NCBI GenBank assembly: GCA_011634665.1 | Contig: WAEK01000002.1 | Span: 422,501 to 486,500 of the forward strand | DNA from: Mortierella sp. BCC40632 | Taxonomy: Eukaryota; Mortierellomycota; Mortierellomycetes; Mortierellales; Mortierellaceae | Length of the DNA: 64,000 nt | Direction: 5' to 3' | In this document: positions 23,930-35,500 of the stretch, piece after piece | Layout: the number at the start of each line of letters is the position of its first letter | Numbering within the stretch: position 1 is the stretch's first letter | Translations under genes and position numbers: made by a program | The notes under the pieces: generated by a model | The model's database searches: none | Seen by the model: only the letters and a program-made list of their open reading frames with translations | What the model was told of the DNA's origin: nothing

Positions 23930-24589
23930 CTACTTGTAGATGTAGACCGAGCGTGGATACACCGCCGAAACAGAGCTCTTGGGCCCCTGGACAGAGAGCA
24001 CATTCCTGCCCCAGCAGTTGCTCTCTTCGTAGAACTTGTATTTGTACGTGCCCTGGATCGATCGGATGCTGCGACCGTTGAGACTACGGCAGCCCATGCC
24101 AGAGACGACCTGCTTGTCACCACCATAGCCTCTGCGGGACCAGGCAATCAGCGTGTTACGACGATCGTCGTCATCATCATCATCGTCGTCGTCGTCGCGT
24201 TCGAGAATCTTGAGCGAGCTCGGGTAGATGATCGGATCGATCCTCTTTACAGGAGCTGTCTTGGACGAGAACAGGGCCTTGCCGCGGCAACGGCTTTCCT
24301 TGTAAAAGGTGTAGCGCATATTGGACCAACCTTCAAAGCTACCGACAGCACCACCGTCGAGCGTATAGCAACCCTTGGTGTTCTTGTTGCGTTGCTTGTG
24401 GCCCTTGTATCCAGGAGACGACCAGACGGTAAAGTACGAGGTTCTTGCTGCCTCCACCGTGTCATTTACAGGTGGAGGGGTAGGGACTTCAGCCATTGAA
24501 GAGCTGGTGTCAATCGGAGTTGCCTCTTGAGTCTGACCCGCAGCCAGGGTGGCCAAGGCGGCAATTGGAAGGAGGAAGGAGAACTTCAT
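23930..24589 (-). CDS. Small secreted protein with two crystallin-like repeats and a poly-Asp linker
   Basis: Single exon, 219 aa. Residues 1-18 are a signal peptide (MKFSFLLPIAALATLAAG). Two homologous repeats follow, at 51-128 and 145-218. Each has an aromatic start and GYxG (GYKG at 60-63, GYGG at 154-157), a GC-x2-L-[DN]-G motif (Cys74, Cys167), and FYxES-x-C-x-G (Cys101, Cys192). One Cys pair per repeat suggests one disulfide each. The pattern resembles beta/gamma-crystallin Greek-key domains, but that is an inference from spacing. Eleven Asp residues (132-142) separate the repeats, followed by Arg-Arg; with KR at 115-116 these are possible Kex2-type sites. Likely exported or wall-bound; function unknown. 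A good TATA box lies upstream. Confidence 0.85.
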   Translation of the reverse strand: MKFSFLLPIAALATLAAGQTQEATPIDTSSSMAEVPTPPPVNDTVEAARTSYFTVWSSPGYKGHKQRNKNTKGCYTLDGGAVGSFEGWSNMRYTFYKESRCRGKALFSSKTAPVKRIDPIIYPSSLKILERDDDDDDDDDDDRRNTLIAWSRRGYGGDKQVVSGMGCRSLNGRSIRSIQGTYKYKFYEESNCWGRNVLSVQGPKSSVSAVYPRSVYIYK

Positions 24590-24701
24590 TTCAGACTCTT
24601 CTTTTGTGTGTGAGTGTGTGCAAAGAAAAGATGCTAGTAGAGGAGTGGAAGGAGATGCTGTTGGAGTAGTTCGTATATCCAAGAGAGGCTGGGAGTAAGG
24701 G

Positions 24702-24710
24702 CCTTTTATA
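24702..24710 (-). promoter_or_regulatory. TATA box of the small secreted protein gene
   Basis: TATAAAAGG on the minus strand, about 113 bases upstream of the ATG at 24589. It is the clearest TATA element in the window. Confidence 0.65.
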
Positions 24711-25188
24711 GACGGGTTTTCCTTCGCAATGTGGTCATTCCCGGCCTGGAACCAGCAACTGGATCCTGTCTTTGACCTCAGGCTGAGGCGCCTGGAAAGG
24801 TAGTCATTGCCTTGATATCTTTGCTGAATAGGGTTAGGAGAGATGTCTTCGCGACTCACCATGCAAGGAACGCGCCACCTTTTTTTCCTTTTTACAGGGG
24901 ACGCACTCTGTTTTATGCAAGTCATAGTAACCGCCTTCGTGGGACAGGTATGTCTGAGGACAATAATAGAGCCAATAGTGCTGGGTAGAGGAGAGACTCT
25001 TAGGCTCCCTCCAGGATACAAGTGTCGCATCACCTCCTCTCAAGGCCGTTGCTGGCTTTAAGAAGCGCCTTGCTCGGGCAAATACTTTTGGACAGGTCTC
25101 TACCACAGTGGTTCCAGCTTACTCTGATCTCTGCGTCAGCTCAGTTATGCTGGCACAAATTTGACACAGCTCCCCTTTCTGGGGCAAG

Positions 25189-25229
<41 letters not shown>

Positions 25230-26488
25230 CGAGAGGACGAGAGAGCGAGCACCCTCTCGGGGGTTGGAATGGGGAACAATATGGGTCCGGCCTTTGATCC
25301 AAAGCACGGCCGTTACCATTTTGGTGCACCTCTCGAGATATGACCCTTCTCCTCCTACCCCTTCCCCATCCTCTTTGCTACCTCTTTCTCCGTCCTGTGC
25401 GTGCGTGTCCTCCTTCCAATTGTAGCACGGCTCTGTCGTAGATCAGGACGAGATGAAGAGCTGTATGTCAAAATATCTGCAGAAGAGGAAGACAGATTGG
25501 ACAGAAATGGCCATTGTGAATCGCTCAACATTCCCCAAACGGTCGAGTTGCAGCCAGTCGTGCAGCGATGCAAAAAGGGAAAACGGGGATCCAAATAGCT
25601 CTTTTTCTTTCTTTTCTTTGCTGGATCTGTTCTTTTTTGCAGAGCTGGGAGCCTAGTCCGGCCCTGCGTGTCCTCCTCGCGCAAGGCTAGTGGCTCAGCG
25701 GGGTGGATCTGAAAGCTGCTTTTGCACAAACACTCAGCTTGCTATAGGAAAAGAAGGATCCTGAGGCTCCACAATGTCTTAAAACGGAGGGGCAAGCGTC
25801 TGTACGTGGAGTGGCTTTCTCCCAAAGCAGACCAAGTCGGCCAGAAGGCAGAAAGAAGAAGAAAAGCTGTGAATGAAGAGCCGCGTGTTAGACGATTTGG
25901 AAGAGAGGCATCCTGACATTCTTTTTTTGAGCAGCACCGCAAGAGTACTGTGTACATATCTGGCTAGTAATAACACAAGGTCCACGGTCGTTGTCCATAG
26001 ATATTTTATTTTTCTTTTACTTTGGAACCTATATCGGATTTCAAGGTCCACCGTGATTCCGGGGGTTGTTCAGTTGAATGGGCATGGGCCAGCTCGTAGG
26101 ACCCTTCAGCCAATCACTGATCATGAGGCTGAAAGCATGGGGGAACAACAGAGATTGATTGGCCAGGAGACATCTCAACGATCGCCTGTCCGAACACAGA
26201 ACCGACGATGCCCGAAAAGAAGGCGGAGGTAGACTAGCTCTGTTGGAGGCAGGCGACTGGAGGGCCCTATTCCATCTGTTTGCCCGACAGGTGTCTGGAG
26301 TACACCCCCCCCCCCAGAGCGTCGGACGAAGTTCCTCAGATAAAGTCCATTCTCAGCCCAGAGAGACTTGTCCTCTCGCCAGGCAACGGCCTTTGGATAC
26401 GCTAAGCAAGCGATATGTGGACTGCAGTGCAGCCCGAAATGTATTGTACGCCCGTCGAATCCTCGGTATGGTCGTGTGAGTGCTCTCA

Positions 26489-26523
<35 letters not shown>

Positions 26524-26844
26524 CCTGTTTTCCCCTGGCCCTGACGACAGTTACTTTGTTTGGTTGATCTTGAGGTCCCGACTTGAACGTAGGACCCACA
26601 GTTGTATAAATATTCGCCATGACAAAAGTGAACATCCTTACACCCCAAGTCGTCCTGCCTCTTCTCTCTTACCAGAAGCAGCCGCCTTCTGCCTCTCTCT
26701 CTCTCTCCTCCTATCTCCACCTCTATCCTTCTCACTCTCGTCCTCTCTCCTTCCTTTCTGACAACTCACTCTTCTCCACCCATACACTCTCCACTTTCCG
26801 ACATTCACTCCCCTTCTACCTTTCACAACACTCGCTAGCCCAAC
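24711..26844. other. Intergenic region
   Basis: No gene recognised. Contains a GA array (25193-25227), a run of nine C (about 26306-26315), a run of about 34 T (26490-26523) and a CT-rich leader before the phosphate transporter. Short open frames on both strands have no recognisable domain. Confidence 0.65.
26605..26612 (+). promoter_or_regulatory. TATA box of the phosphate transporter
   Basis: TATAAATA, 233-240 bases before the start codon, followed by a CT-rich stretch (26690-26830). The arrangement is the same as for the FAD oxidase. Confidence 0.5.
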
Positions 26845-28392
26845 ATGATGGTCCCTGGCGATTATACCTTTCTCTTTGCCCTAGGCATGATCTTTGCCTT
26901 CATCGACTCTTTCGGTATTGGTGCCAACGATGTCAGTAACTCTTTTGGAGCTGCTGTCGGCTCTGGTGCCCTCAACCTCAAGCAGGCCGTCTTCATTGCC
27001 TCGATCTGTGAGTTCCTTGGCGCTTTCCTCATGGGTTCATCCACAGCCGACACCATCAAGGGAGGCTTGATCGATGTGAACCTCTTCAGCTCCCAACCCG
27101 AGTTGTTGATGCTTGCTATGGTCTGCTCCTTGGTCGGCTCCTCCACTTGGGTCCTCTTTGCCTCTTCTCGCGGTCTCCCTGTCTCGACCACCCATGCCAT
27201 TGTCGGTGCCATTACTGGTGCCGGTATTGCTGGCTTTGGTATCAGCACTGTCAAGTGGGCCGGTGTTGGCAAGATTGTCCTGAGCTGGATCATCTCGCCC
27301 ATCATTGCCGGTATCGTCACCGCACTCATCTTTTTGGTCACCAAGTTCTTGATCCTCAGACATCAGGACTCTCTCAAGCGTGGTTTGACGGCCATCCCCT
27401 TCTACTTTGCCATCACCATCTTTATCAACGTCTTTTACATCATCTTCAAGGGTTCGCCCGGCCTCAGTCTCTCCAAGTTGCCCATCGGTGGTATCATTGG
27501 TATCTCGTTCGGTATTGCCGCCGTCGTCTTTCTCTGGTGCCACTTTTTCCTCAAGGTCTACCTCCGTCGCAAGCTCGAGGATGAGGAACCCCTTCGCTGG
27601 TACCACGCCTTCTACATCCGCTTCGTCTCCAAGCGTACCAAGCCTGTTGAGCAGGTCGAGCAAGGTGGCAAGGATGGAAAGAGTGGTGAGGCTGGTCTCG
27701 AATCGGACGGTTCTGTGAACAGCGGTCTCGAGGCCCTCGATGACTCTGAGAAGCCTCTCTCGCTCTTCCAGCGCATCAAGAAGAAGGCCTTCCACGGCTT
27801 GAACCAGGACATTACCCGTAACACCGAGGCTGTGGATAACATTCACGATAACTCGACTCGTTATGACCCCATTACCGAGCAACTTTTCTGCACTCTCCAA
27901 GTCTTGACTGCCTGCTTTGCTTCTTTTGCTCACGGTTCGAATGACGTGGCCAACGCAATCGGTCCCTTGACAACAATCTACTTTGTCTGGCAGAATGCTA
28001 AGGTTGATGTCACGGGTGCTCCTGTCCCCGCCTGGATTTTGGCCTATGGTGGTATCGCCATTGATATTGGTCTCTTGACCTATGGTTACAAGGTCATGGC
28101 TACGCTCGGTAACAACATTACCTACATGTCGCCCAGCCGTGGTTTCAGTGTTTCTCTTGGTACCTCCTTGACCGTCTTGACCTGCTCCAAGCTTGGTTTG
28201 CCCGTCTCGACCACCCACTGTATCACAGGCTCGACCACCGCTGTTGGTCTTGCTAGTGGTGGAGGTCGCAAGTCGATCAACTGGAAGATTTTGGGTTTGA
28301 TTGCCTCTTCCTGGATCTTTACCTTGCCCGCCGCTGGTTTGGTCAGTGGCCTCATCTTTGCCGTCATCATCAACTCGCCTCACAAGCTTTAA
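26845..28392 (+). CDS. PHO89: PHO89-type sodium/phosphate cotransporter (PiT family)
   Basis: Single uninterrupted frame, 515 aa. PiT/SLC20 proteins import inorganic phosphate with Na+ (or H+) across the plasma membrane. Both halves of the inverted repeat carry the signature: GANDVSNSFGAAVGSGAL in the N-terminal half and GSNDVANAIGPL in the C-terminal half, each followed by a GLPVSTTH motif. About ten to twelve membrane segments flank a hydrophilic central loop (about 245-340) rich in Lys, Asp, Glu and Ser, the usual regulatory loop. The two leading Met codons are adjacent, so the start is secure to one residue. Codon use is highly biased. A plus-strand A-run follows at 28541-28567. In fungi this gene class is normally induced by phosphate starvation or high pH; I did not find a clear CACGTG element just upstream. 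Confidence 0.95.
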   Translation: MMVPGDYTFLFALGMIFAFIDSFGIGANDVSNSFGAAVGSGALNLKQAVFIASICEFLGAFLMGSSTADTIKGGLIDVNLFSSQPELLMLAMVCSLVGSSTWVLFASSRGLPVSTTHAIVGAITGAGIAGFGISTVKWAGVGKIVLSWIISPIIAGIVTALIFLVTKFLILRHQDSLKRGLTAIPFYFAITIFINVFYIIFKGSPGLSLSKLPIGGIIGISFGIAAVVFLWCHFFLKVYLRRKLEDEEPLRWYHAFYIRFVSKRTKPVEQVEQGGKDGKSGEAGLESDGSVNSGLEALDDSEKPLSLFQRIKKKAFHGLNQDITRNTEAVDNIHDNSTRYDPITEQLFCTLQVLTACFASFAHGSNDVANAIGPLTTIYFVWQNAKVDVTGAPVPAWILAYGGIAIDIGLLTYGYKVMATLGNNITYMSPSRGFSVSLGTSLTVLTCSKLGLPVSTTHCITGSTTAVGLASGGGRKSINWKILGLIASSWIFTLPAAGLVSGLIFAVIINSPHKL

Positions 28393-29599
28393 ATGAGAAA
28401 AAGGGGCATCCTTTTTTCTTTTCTATTCTTTTCTTTTCTTCTCTTTTTCCGTGTATATCCCATCCCATTCCCCAGTCCTTCCTATATTTTAGAATTTCAT
28501 TGTACATTACGCTCTATGAGTAACCATAAAGACTAAATATACAAAAAAAAAAAAAAAAAAAAAAAAAGATCCTTCTATGGGTGAATTCTTTGTGGGCGGT
28601 TAACGTATGTACTTTTTCATACTTTCATTTCGCTGATCGAGTTCTTCCTCCGGAACCCTTTTGAAAAAAGAATATGCAATAATATAGTAGGTAGTTGGAG
28701 AATATCGCCCTCCCCCCCCTTTTTGTGTGAATGATCAGGAGGTGCAATGTAGATCTTCTCTCCTCTCCCTTTCTCTATCTTCCAACACTAGCACAAACTA
28801 CTTGCTTTCCCTCCCCTAGGATCCAAAACAACACGCGTCCTACGAGGCATTTTTTCTCCTCTCTCCCCTCCCCCCTCTCTCTCTCTCGCTCTCACAAGCT
28901 TTTTTTCTTCTCTGGCCAAACGTGATCATAGGCTACAGCCTGCCTGTCTGCCGTTTTTTTTTTTTTTATACTCAATCCGCCACCTTGTCGGGGGCCGTAT
29001 TTAGCATTTGAATGCAGCAGGTGGTGTCTCTGGCTCCGAAAACTGCTGATGCGTCATGTCTCAAACCCAATGTTTGCCTCGAATCCTCGTTTTTTTAGGA
29101 TTACGGCAGGTGGTGTCCTACTTTTTTTTGAGAGAGAGAGAGAGAGAAATAGAAAAAAAAAAAGCGAGCCCTGCTCTCATTCTTTTTTGGCTCTTGGATA
29201 GATGCGTTCAACAGGTCCCTACTCTTGCCCCCATTAGCAATTATGGATGGTCGGGGGTACCTACTGTACCTACTGCACAAACATCTACTACTACTACCCC
29301 CCTTCAGCCTCTAGTTGTTAATTGGTAGACTGGTTGCCCAGTTCTGATAATGAAAATGTTAATGTGATATGTATGTGGAGTATCAAGGGTCTAATGACTA
29401 TATGAAAGCAATATTTTTCATTGTGAATTTCGCCGAAACGAACGAATCTAGAATAACCCTCGTCTGCCTCAAAGGGCGATCGAGACTTACTCATGGGCGT
29501 CCATCGTTGTAGACGTGATCCTTGTAATCATCCATCTTGTACTGTGCTTCGTCAACACAGATCTTTGTCCGCCTTTTATTTCCTCTCTCATATCCCCTC
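28393..29599. other. Intergenic region
   Basis: 3' flank of the phosphate transporter with an A-run (28541-28567), CT-rich DNA (28755-28920) and short T and GA runs. No supported gene. The decayed gene begins near 29600. Confidence 0.6.
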
Positions 29600-31620
29600 T
29601 TTCCTTCCAAGGTATAAGCATGAAGGCGCCTCTCTTGGTCTTGAGATATCCAAATCGAAACTCTCTGTCAACTCGGCCCTGTAGCAAACAACCAAGCCGA
29701 TCGATATGGGGGCAAAGGTTGTCATTTCGAAGTCTCTTTCGATTTTGCCTTGTAGCATGGACATGACCATTGAGACGGCGAGACCCAAAGGCGTGGAACC
29801 AGGATTTCAGTAAGTATATCGTGTCAGTGTGTGGATGGTCTATTGAGATTGTCAAATGAGATCTCCGTGGCAAAGTTGATACATCTCTCCTTCCGAGTCT
29901 GTCACCCAATCTCTCTTAATCAAACACACTGCCATAAAAGTTTCCTTCGTTGCAGCATTGCCACTGGAGAGCGTCTTGTGCTTGGCTCCAAAGCTTTTCA
30001 GACTCTTTGACAGAGAAAGGCATTCGGAGTGGAACAGGTAAATCTCTTGGGATAGGATATAGATTGACTAAGACAAGAATACCTCTGACTTTCGACGGTA
30101 AGCGTGGTCAAACTGATGCTTTGATAATAAAAAGTGGGCTTGGAACCAGTGAAAAGAATTTAGCACACACAAAAGTACACTGCCGTTTAGAATCTACAGA
30201 CAGGTGCTTCTAATCAATATCTAATCCTTCTTTCCTTTCAATAACACTAGGTCAAGGGATGGGACACTAATGAATTATGAGGACGGGGAAATGATGACTA
30301 CAGGATTCTACCGACAGGGACGACTACGAAAGGATGCTCTGAAAATTTTTGTGGTCCAATAGACAGAGGATACACAAATGGAAGGAACCATGAGCGGATC
30401 AAACCGAGAAAAGGTACAGCTCGATGCATTTCAAAAATCTGTGTATTTTGACTAAACACGGAGTGTGCTAATGGAGCGATACCCACACACACGCGCACCT
30501 CTTTGGCTCTACTTTTATGCTGTGGCCTAAATACTTATCTTTCTTTTCCCTGTCAGAACCACGGTCACCACGTTGATCTTCCCATCGGATAGTCTTTTCG
30601 GTCCTTCAAAAAAAAAAAAAAAAAAAAAAACGAAAAGCAGCAATTGACTGCATTGAAAATTCAAGGTAATGGGTTCCTTGTCATTTCTAGCTTCACGAGT
30701 AGGGTGCATCGATGTACGGTATTATTTTGAGGACAACTATTTGGAAAGAGCTGCAGAGCTGCCGATAGCTTCAACCTGCCACCACTCAAGAGCAGCATTG
30801 AGAACGCGCTGGTGTCGACTCAAAGTCTACAAAGTCATGACGTCCGGTTTGTTCTTAGGAGATGCGTGTTACGGATAACTTGTATCAGCAGTTTCTCTCT
30901 CTATTTAATAAACGAGAAAAAGTTGGGATTGGTATGACAACTCTCTTACCTCCACTAGTCCCCGACCACACATCTCGTTTACTCATCAATCCCTGCTGTA
31001 GATTGACAAGACCCATAGCCTAAACAGCGTGAATACTCAAAGGCCATTAAAAAGACAAAAGAGCGAGCAGGTGAGACCATTCCAGAGCATTGAGCTCCCA
31101 TCATAGGCGCTGTGGAGCATGTCCCAAGTGCAAAAACGCTTTATAGTGAAAGACAGGCAAACATGGAGAGCCGATTACCTATCAACGCTTTTATCAAATA
31201 ACAGACGCCAGCTCTACCTGAAGCCCTCTCATTTGGATCACGCATATCTAAAGTCAACATTGCTGTCGAGTGGAAAGCAGTGTTCTCCTCACTTCTGATG
31301 AATTCAGAGGTCTACATGCATAGGTAAGTCAGCTTGACTCTAGAAAGATAGAAGGAAAAGAGTAAATAGAATGAAAAAAGGAGTTAAACTATAACCTTTT
31401 TTTTTCTGACCTCCTTGTTAAAGGTCAAGACGATCCTTTGAGAGGAGGTTTGACGAATTTGGAACGTTTGACCGTACGGTTGATCTTCTTTTTCATGCAC
31501 ACGGGCAAGAGCTTGCCAATCTGGGGCTCAAAGCTGCCAAAACCACTCAGCTGGACACTGGAATTTAGCACCGCAAAATCATCAAGCTAAACTGCACCAT
31601 CATGGATAATCCCCATAAGA
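29600..31620 (+). pseudogene. Decayed multi-exon gene of unrecognised family
   Basis: A chain of protein-like segments on the plus strand, linked by canonical splice sites that keep phase: donor after 29809 to acceptor before 29956; donor after 30203 to acceptor before 30251; donor after 31323 to acceptor before 31424. In-frame stops interrupt it at 29682, 30008, 30360, 30728, 31199 and 31566, and the frame shifts near 30038-30040. Segments read, for example, SILPCSMDMTIETARPKGV, LTKTRIPLTFDGKRGQTDAL, GTLMNYEDGEMMTTGFYRQG, NLPPLKSSIENALVSTQSL and RTVDLLFHAHGQELANLGLK. The last could be a relic of a D...ExK nuclease-like core with Glu replaced, but that is speculative. Coding traces may continue to about 31850. 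I do not recognise the family; it looks like a lineage-specific gene that has lost function. Confidence 0.6.
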
Positions 31621-31624
31621 CTGT

Positions 31625-31655
<31 letters not shown>

Positions 31656-32586
31656 GGCCACACTTCAACAAGTCAAGCGAATGATCTGTGGTGAAAGTGG
31701 TTTTTAGTAACGAGATATCTACCTCTAGAGTTCTATCGAAGATAAGAGTCCCCCCTCTTCTTCTCCTCTTACACTGGACATTCCCTTGTCTTCTCTAGTT
31801 CTATTATTGGAGACCAAAGTAGAGCTTACCCCAGCTCGGTTTAGTCTCTAGCACACACCACCTCCTCCCCTGAAAGAAAGACGACCCTCCAACAACGTTT
31901 TTCTGACACCCACAAAACATAACAAAACCCGCAGCATATCATCAATGCTGATATCGTCCTTGATTTCTCTCAGTGTTGGAGGGTAGCACCTTGCGGACAC
32001 TGATTAGCAGCCAAGGACATTCATTGCTCACGTGGAAATTCTCTAGTATCCTCTACCTTCTCAGAGGTATCAAATCAAGATGGAGAGAGATCTCTCGAAC
32101 CAAAAAGAGTTTTGCCCGCAGTGATCCCCCTCCCCCCTCCCCCCCTTTTTTATGTGATTGACGAGGATGACGTTATCACATCCTTACCTACATCCTTCTC
32201 GGCACTGCTCAATAGTCAAGAAAAAAAAATTGATATCGAATTTGAATAGGTAGGTCGGTTCTTTGTACATTTGGTAGGGAGGTTCGATATGCTACAGATA
32301 CTATGGCTTTTAAACAAAGGGGGGGAAAAAAGAAAAGAAAAGAAAAGAAGGAAGGAAAGAGAGAGGGGGGAACATTTCTATATAAAATTGACTTGAAGGA
32401 TATCTTGGACTTTCTTGAATGGGTTGTCCTGAGTTGGATTTAGGTATTGTGTTTTTTTTTTTTCTCCTACTCTTTTGTTTTGTTTTGTTTTGTTTATGTT
32501 TCCAACTGCCCTATTTCGTTGTTTTGCTTTGCTTTTGTTCTCTTGGCATTCTTTGGGCAGAGGAAATCATTACAAAATGAAGGTTC
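31621..32586. other. Intergenic region after the decayed gene
   Basis: An A-run (31624-31650) is followed by sequence that may hold more of the decayed gene to about 31850, then unassigned DNA and the 3' flank of the vezatin-like gene. No intact gene seen. Confidence 0.5.
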
Positions 32587-35500
32587 TTATGCCTCCATTT
32601 CGACCTCGGCTTCACCCACACCCGAGATCTCTACATATGCGTTATTGTCCTGCTCCTGCTGGAGCAAATCATCCCGATCATCGAATCGGACGACCGACTT
32701 GTAACTATAGTGATGATTTGAATCCATTGTCGTCGACTCTTGATCATTGAACACAGGTGCTCCAAGCGAGAAGGGTGAAATATACTCGATCGGATAAGTC
32801 TGTTGGGCCTCCTCGGTCGCCGTCAGAATCGTGGCCGTGGTCGTGTTGGTGGTCGCAGAGCAGAGCAACGTTGGAGATGAACCCGCGACACTTGCTGATG
32901 AATCCTCCACCAACGTCTCCAGATTCGTGGTATCAATCATAATCCCGAGTGCACTCGCTGTGGCCGAAGATGAGAGAGCTGGAGCTGATGAAGAGTAGGC
33001 CAAATGTTGTGGCTGGGCTGGTTCGTCTTCATCGACTCCCTCTCGCAACTGTCGTCTCCGTCCCAAAACATCCTTGAGCTCGTGGACCATCCTTGTCGAG
33101 TTAAAAGTCTTTGCTTTCTTTTGTTCTTCTTGTTCGCGCAACATTCGTTGGTGCTGGATTCTCTCAGCTCGGGTCATCTTGGGGCCCGTTCCCATGGTGC
33201 TTCTCGAGATTTCAGCCAACTCCTGTTCAGTCGAGGCCTCAAAAACCTCTTCCCGCTTAGCGGCTAGGCTCATGAGTGCCTTTTCGTCTTCGTGCAGCTC
33301 CATCGAGTCGATGACTGGACCCAGGCCTGTCTCGCCATGATATGGTAGTCCTGCACCATGCATGTCTTGTTGAAAGGCAAGATCACCATCAGCCATGTGA
33401 TTGAGATGTGAAGTATTCCCGGATGAAGAAGGGTCCATGACCAGTGTGAGTGCCGATTTGCCATATTGCCATTCGGATGCCATCATTGAAATATCCTCGC
33501 TGATAGAATCGTATTGTAACTCGAGTAGCCTCTGCTTTTCCACGTCCGTGGGATCTATATGCCATTACAGACAATTAATGAAGGGGAGGGAGAGGGTCAG
33601 CAACGTGTTGGATGATATCCATCGGTTGATAAAAAGAAAGGGAAAGGTCATCTACAAGACATTGACTGTTTACCATGGCGAATAGCCTCCTTGATGTCCT
33701 CGTTGCAAATATAAATCTTTGCCTGAACTCCACGGATGTGCTGCTCGAGCGAAGCGAGGCGATGAACAAATGGCTGGAGTCGCTTGTCCTGAGGGCTGTC
33801 ATTGTTGCTCTGGGGATCAATCCTGGGCAGGGTATCTATTCGATCCCAGTATATCGAGAAAGAGAGAGAGAGAGAAAAGAGACGTTAGATCGATGGCTCT
33901 TTTCCAGAGACGCACAATCTAGACAGGACTCCTAGACATGGCATGGTATCACTTTGGATTAGATCATAAGATAATAATAAAAATAATAAAGACTTACAAA
34001 GCTCAGTATCAAGCACCTTGCTCAAGTCATTCACAAGGTCATCGATTCCCGCCATGCCCTCTTGCAAGACATCCCGGACAACAGACCAGTTCTTGTCATA
34101 ATCCCTCAATGCATGAAGTCCCTGGCGGCCCTTGCGACTCTTTCGACGGATCGAAAGCAACTCGCAAAGGAATTCACGGCGGTATCCATGCATCCGTTGA
34201 AAACTCTTTCGCAAACGCTCCAAGGACGTCATCTCGGGTGCGGCCATCATCATGGGTGACTCATCTCCGGGGTGAAGGTAGGCGCTTGATCGAGGAGAGA
34301 TATTGGCAGTTGAGGATCCTGTTGCCGAGTCAGACTCTTCGCCTTCTGACGCAGACCAAGAAGTGTGATGCTGGCGCGTTGACCGAACATGAGAGTTGGC
34401 GCGGATGGTACCAGATGGACCAGAAGCGGACTCTCCAAAGACTCTGCTATTCCGGTTGGATCCTGTCACGGTTCGACTCCGGCTTCTTAGGTTCGAATTG
34501 CGTCGAGCATGTCGGCCACGGTTGGGATGAGGGCCAGCCTCTGGGAGGATGGCAATGGTGGTTGGAAGGGGTGGGCGGACCTCTGCAGTGGGCGAGGAAG
34601 TGAGAACCATGTGGTCGCTGTCCATGCTACGGCGGTGATTGTTTCCTGTCATGGATCCAAAGCGAGGTTCGTGCGCACCTGCAGCACCATCGTGTTCGCC
34701 GGGAGAGTCGGGGCGGGACGAGGGAGTGATATGGTACATGTCGAGGAGCGTACTGAGCCGTTTGGGGTCAATGTGCGACTGCAGCGTTTCGGTTGACTTT
34801 TGGAAGAGAGCAGCGCTCTTGACGAGAGCGGCGACGAGCTGGGCGCGGACGAGGTTACAGCGACGAGTTTTGGAGGCATGTTCGATACGGGAGATGGGAG
34901 CGAGTGGGGTGGAGAGACGGTAGCCACGGGAGACAAGTTCGATTTCCTGGATGACCATGATGGCGCGGTTGATTTTGGCGTCAAAGGTGTGGCAGTGGGA
35001 GACAAGGGCCTGAAGAGATCGGAGGGCCTGGTTTTGGGCCATCTGGATGTTTCTCCTTCGCTGTGCGCACATGGGAGGCGTGAGTAAGCAGGCAGGACGA
35101 AGGAGGAACCATGACGACGATATGAATTATTTGGGGAGAGAAAAAGTGGAACAAGGAAAGCACATAAATGGATTAGTGGCCGAGAAGAGCTGTTATTTTT
35201 TCTCTTTCTTTCTTTCTTTCTGTTCACAGCAACCACATAGACACGAGATAACCTAAGACATTTGTTCTCTCTCAGGTCATGTCATTCTCCGGAGGAATAG
35301 CAAGACGCGTGTCCCTGTGTGTGTGTGTATGTGTGTATGTGTGTGTATGTCTATTCTTTACTTGTCCCAGTAGAAAAAAAAAAAAAAAAAAAAAAAAAAA
35401 GCCAATTGACACACCAACACACTCCCGCCCGTGTGACCGGGTCCACGACCCAGGGACAAACACCGAACTCCCTCTGATTCACTCACAAGGAACCGGATCA

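Noticed and set aside
27037..28383. 448-codon open frame antisense to the phosphate transporter
   Set aside because: It mirrors the strongly biased codons of the real gene and yields only Gly/Asp/Thr-rich sequence without a domain.
10158..28567. Retrogene origin of the FAD oxidase and phosphate transporter (no introns, A-run downstream)
   Set aside because: A-runs occur all over the window, including inside introns and after intron-containing genes, so they are not evidence of retroposition.
29588..29788. Minus-strand exon reading LGLAVSMVMSMLQGKIERDFEM and onward
   Set aside because: The opposite strand has a strong donor (CA|GTAAGT) and acceptor that connect in phase to further coding segments, while the minus strand has no acceptor upstream.
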